A stretch of 33,661 nt of DNA from Streptococcaceae bacterium (GTDB lineage: Bacteria; Bacillota; Bacilli; Lactobacillales; Streptococcaceae). How positions within the stretch are numbered: the first letter of the stretch is position 1; each line of letters opens with the position of its first letter. Both the position numbers and the translations under genes were made by a program. This document shows positions 31,676-33,661 of the stretch, piece after piece. Where the stretch lies: the NCBI GenBank assembly GCA_031285775.1, contig JAITVN010000099.1, positions 1 to 33,661 of the forward strand, read 5' to 3'. The notes beneath the pieces were generated by a model. The model was not told the origin of the DNA and did no database searches. It saw nothing but the letters and a program-made list of their open reading frames with translations.

Positions 31676-31894
31676 GAGACTTTAGACAAAAGATAAAATA
31701 TGGTTCTTCGTTTTCTGGGAGGATTAAATACTTTCTCTTAGTGGAGTGGAGAAAATTTACACAAAAAGGCTGTGCAATGAGGCAAGCCGGGAGACTTCGG
31801 CTCCCGACTTAGGAATGAAAGCGAAGCTTTGCTTCCGGCCTGCACGCCTTTTTGTGTAAATTTTCGGAGCGGAACGGACTTTGTCTACAGTCTC
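31676..31894 (-). mobile_element. MITE-like hairpin element, copy E (219 bp)
   Basis: This copy is inverted relative to C and D. The ends are GAGACTTTAGACAAAA and, reading in from the right, GAGACTGTAGACAAAG. The outer stem pairs 31751-31770 with 31846-31865, 20 perfect pairs. The inner hairpin pairs 31784-31793 with 31801-31810, one mismatch, loop ACTTCGG. The second inner near-palindrome around AAGCTT is kept. It lies between the AraC-type gene and the methyltransferase gene and encodes nothing. Confidence 0.87.
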
Positions 31895-31912
31895 AGCTCA
31901 CATATAGTGAGA
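31895..31912. repeat. Right 18-bp direct repeat of element E
   Basis: AGCTCACATATAGTGAGA matches the left copy at 16 of 18 positions and forms a CTCAC/GTGAG hairpin one base from the stop codon of the AraC-type gene. No T run follows it on the minus strand. Confidence 0.8.
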
Positions 31913-31913
31913 T

Positions 31914-32789
31914 TTATTTTACAGGAATATACAAGTCCACCTCGGAATCTGGATGGTCATAGCCGAGGAATCTTTCGTCGTACATTTCGAGGTCTTCTCG
32001 GTCGTCAATTTCTTCCTTGCTGGTAAGGAACCAGGTGCCCCAGATGTAATCAAAGGTCTGCGGCAGCATTCGCAATGAGCCGCGATGAGTAAAAACGGCA
32101 TAGCGGCCGCCGGGAATGACTTTTTTCACGAAGGGTTCGGATAAACCTTCAAATGATTGTACTTCAATGCCTGCGACTTCGGAGAAGACGACGTCATCGT
32201 TCATCGTATAGAGGGTGTTGTTGAGGCAGGCTTCACAGATTCCGAAGGCTCTGGCATTTGAGACACGATGGGGAATTTGTCGGTAGCTGGCGTTAGCCTT
32301 GTCCCAGAGTTCACGGAGTTTCAAGTCACGCAGCGTGGTCTCGCCGCGAAGCCCTGCCACTTTGATTTCTGGGAGTTCTACAATTTTGGGATGAACGGTC
32401 ACGTTGCGGGCGAGATGGTCAAGCAGACCTTTGTCCAATCTCTCCTTTGAACCAATCAGGACATCTAATTTATTCTTGCGGTATTGTTGAGGACTGACGT
32501 TATAAATCAGCTTAAAAGCACGGCTGAAGGCCTCAGAAGATTCAAAAGACATGTCCATCGCGAGGTCAATAATTTTCTGGTCGCTATAAATCAGCCGCTT
32601 GGCTGCTTCTGCGAGTCTGCGCTTTTTAATGTAACTGCCGATGCTTTCACCAAGAATTGCCGTAAACTGGCGGCTCAAGTGGTAATAGGAGTAACCTGCG
32701 ACTCTAGCCACTTCTTCCACTTGGATGTCATCGCCCAGATGATTTTCGATGTATATCACTGCGCTTTCTAATGCTGTCCGATAATCCAT
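31914..32789 (-). CDS. AraC-family regulator with GyrI-like ligand domain
   Basis: The 291-residue protein has an N-terminal AraC DNA-binding domain. The first helix-turn-helix is VEEVARVAGYSYYHLSRQFTAILG (about 24-47). The second is in KIIDLAMDMSFESSEAFSRAFKLIYNVSPQQYRK (about 72-105). A GyrI/AraC effector-binding domain follows (about 130-291; VELPEIKVAGLRG, VIPGGRYAVFTHRG, DYIWGTWF, DLYIPVK). Such Rob/SoxS-like regulators sense small hydrophobic or cationic molecules and activate efflux or metabolic genes. AGAGGAAAC precedes the ATG. It starts 20 bases after the hydrolase stop, so the two may be co-transcribed. Confidence 0.92.
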   Translation of the reverse strand: MDYRTALESAVIYIENHLGDDIQVEEVARVAGYSYYHLSRQFTAILGESIGSYIKKRRLAEAAKRLIYSDQKIIDLAMDMSFESSEAFSRAFKLIYNVSPQQYRKNKLDVLIGSKERLDKGLLDHLARNVTVHPKIVELPEIKVAGLRGETTLRDLKLRELWDKANASYRQIPHRVSNARAFGICEACLNNTLYTMNDDVVFSEVAGIEVQSFEGLSEPFVKKVIPGGRYAVFTHRGSLRMLPQTFDYIWGTWFLTSKEEIDDREDLEMYDERFLGYDHPDSEVDLYIPVK

Positions 32790-32809
32790 TGTTTCCTCTG
32801 ATATGATTT

Positions 32810-33661
32810 TTAGTTACGTTTTTGATAGTCGTAGGTGCCTGGTGCCGCATTCTCAAAATTGAGTTCAACCTCTATTGTACTATTTTCTAACGGCTCGCTG
32901 ATATCATAGGTTCGCCAGCCGTTGTCGCCATTTCCGCCCCAGCAGAGCTCAATGGTGCCGTCTACCGGCGAAATAACCATGCTCTTGGTGGTTCCGAAAT
33001 ACTCTTCAAAATAGTGACAGCAGAGTCCGTTAGGGTAGCCTGACAGCAGCATTTCTTTGAGGTTTCCTCGTGTGATACCCCTTTTTCCGTCTAACTCTTT
33101 TTGGATGTAGTCATAACGTTTTGCGGAATGTGTCATAATCTCTGGGTCATAGGGGATCAATTCCGGCAGAACGGAGTGGTTGGTAGCGAAAAGCGACTGC
33201 TCTGGGGCATCCGGCCCAATCTGACGCTGGGCACTTCTTCCGTCCAAGGTTTCAAATAGCACCGCATTGCCGTCTTTGTCTGCCAAAACGAGGTTCATAT
33301 TGTAGGCGATGGGCATGTCTTTCAGGTAGGCTAATGCTTCACTGACATTCTTACAGTTTTCCAAAAGACCACGAATCACCGCCCAAAATTGAAAACCTTT
33401 GAGCTGTGGCGCGCGCATGAAGGGCAGTGCACCGACTGGGAAGCCGTTGGAGCTTTGGGTAACGCTGAGGCCATGTTCGTTGAGTCCGTCGTCTCTTCCG
33501 AAGCTGAGCACTGAGGTTCCCATGTGCGTATATTTCCCGTCCACGGCGGTTTTTACGAAACAGAAGTCTTCTTCTGTGTGACTGAACTCGTAACTGCGCG
33601 CCACCAGCGGTTTTCCCTCGGCTGTGAGTGCGGGGAGCAGCGCGATGTTGCTGCAGCGCGG
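32810..33661 (-). CDS. C45-type Ntn hydrolase (acyltransferase/amidase), 5' end outside the window
   Basis: The frame stays open to the window edge, so the true start lies beyond 33661; 283 codons are visible. Upstream of the first possible internal start (GTG 33604) the frame reads PRCSNIALLPALTAEGKPLV, so the cysteine at 33653-33655 is a plausible N-terminal nucleophile. RSYEFSHTEE, GLNEHGLSVTQSSNG, YNMNLVLADKDGNAVLFE and LFATNHSVLPE follow the pattern of the acyl-CoA:6-aminopenicillanate acyltransferase-like and choloylglycine hydrolase superfamily. It likely cleaves a linear amide; the substrate is unknown. The C-terminus ends in DYQKRN. Confidence 0.82.
   Translation of the reverse strand, partial: PRCSNIALLPALTAEGKPLVARSYEFSHTEEDFCFVKTAVDGKYTHMGTSVLSFGRDDGLNEHGLSVTQSSNGFPVGALPFMRAPQLKGFQFWAVIRGLLENCKNVSEALAYLKDMPIAYNMNLVLADKDGNAVLFETLDGRSAQRQIGPDAPEQSLFATNHSVLPELIPYDPEIMTHSAKRYDYIQKELDGKRGITRGNLKEMLLSGYPNGLCCHYFEEYFGTTKSMVISPVDGTIELCWGGNGDNGWRTYDISEPLENSTIEVELNFENAAPGTYDYQKRN

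Noticed and set aside
27988-31894. The hairpin elements as retron, group II intron or riboswitch sequences
   Set aside because: No reverse transcriptase or conserved aptamer core is present. The elements occur at 3' ends, in both orientations, and with target duplications, which fits a MITE better.
1-33661. rRNA or tRNA genes
   Set aside because: I saw no rRNA segments and no cloverleaf with the GGTTCGAATCC-type T arm in the intergenic regions.

Overview
The window looks like a low-GC Firmicute of the Lactobacillales, most like Lactococcus or a related Streptococcaceae. The reasons are a Wzx/Wzy exopolysaccharide (EPS) locus with a split Wzd/Wze tyrosine kinase and a PHP-type phosphatase, an LCP protein, AGGAGG-type ribosome binding sites, TG-extended -10 promoters, and an MntR-MntH pair. 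Genus is inferred from gene content only.

Bases 315-14865 are a minus-strand EPS operon behind one good promoter near 14900. It starts with the assembly and regulation genes: wzd, wze, a small priming phosphoglycosyl transferase and the wzh phosphatase. A DUF1972 rhamnosyltransferase-type enzyme follows, then the variable part: two GT4 enzymes, an O-acetyltransferase, a truncated GT2 remnant, Wzy, a GT32-like enzyme, a GT2, a pyruvyl transferase, Wzx and a Core-2/I-branching-type GT14. The first genes have ordinary base composition. The distal genes are clearly AT-rich, the usual sign of a swapped serotype cassette. The product should be an undecaprenyl-linked repeat unit decorated with acetyl and pyruvyl groups, flipped by Wzx and polymerised by Wzy.

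Bases 15002-26552 are unusual. Four genes encode serine/glutamate-rich proteins with no visible export signal: 193, 159, about 490 and 1817 residues. Three of them share short sequence modules, so they look like a family that grew at this locus. Between them lie an LCP-like protein lacking the usual catalytic residues, an orphan MNT nucleotidyltransferase with a truncated HEPN partner, and a membrane-anchored phosphodiester glycosidase. Two divergent genes (18947 and 19117) have promoters that place transcription starts at or within a few bases of the start codon, so both may be leaderless.

Bases 26650-33661 hold ordinary chromosomal genes on the minus strand: an AI-2E family transporter, mntH, mntR, a methyltransferase, an AraC/GyrI-type regulator and a C45-type Ntn hydrolase that runs off the window edge.

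In the 3' ends of these transcripts sits a family of small non-coding elements. Three intact copies (27988-28205, 30696-30914, 31676-31894) are 218-219 bp, have about 16-bp terminal inverted repeats, and are each flanked by an 18-bp direct repeat. Each contains a long outer stem and two inner hairpins whose sequences change in a compensating way. At least two copies were inserted into intrinsic terminators, which they duplicated. Two further, rearranged copies lie in the convergent region 20590-21098. This looks like an undescribed MITE family that targets terminators.
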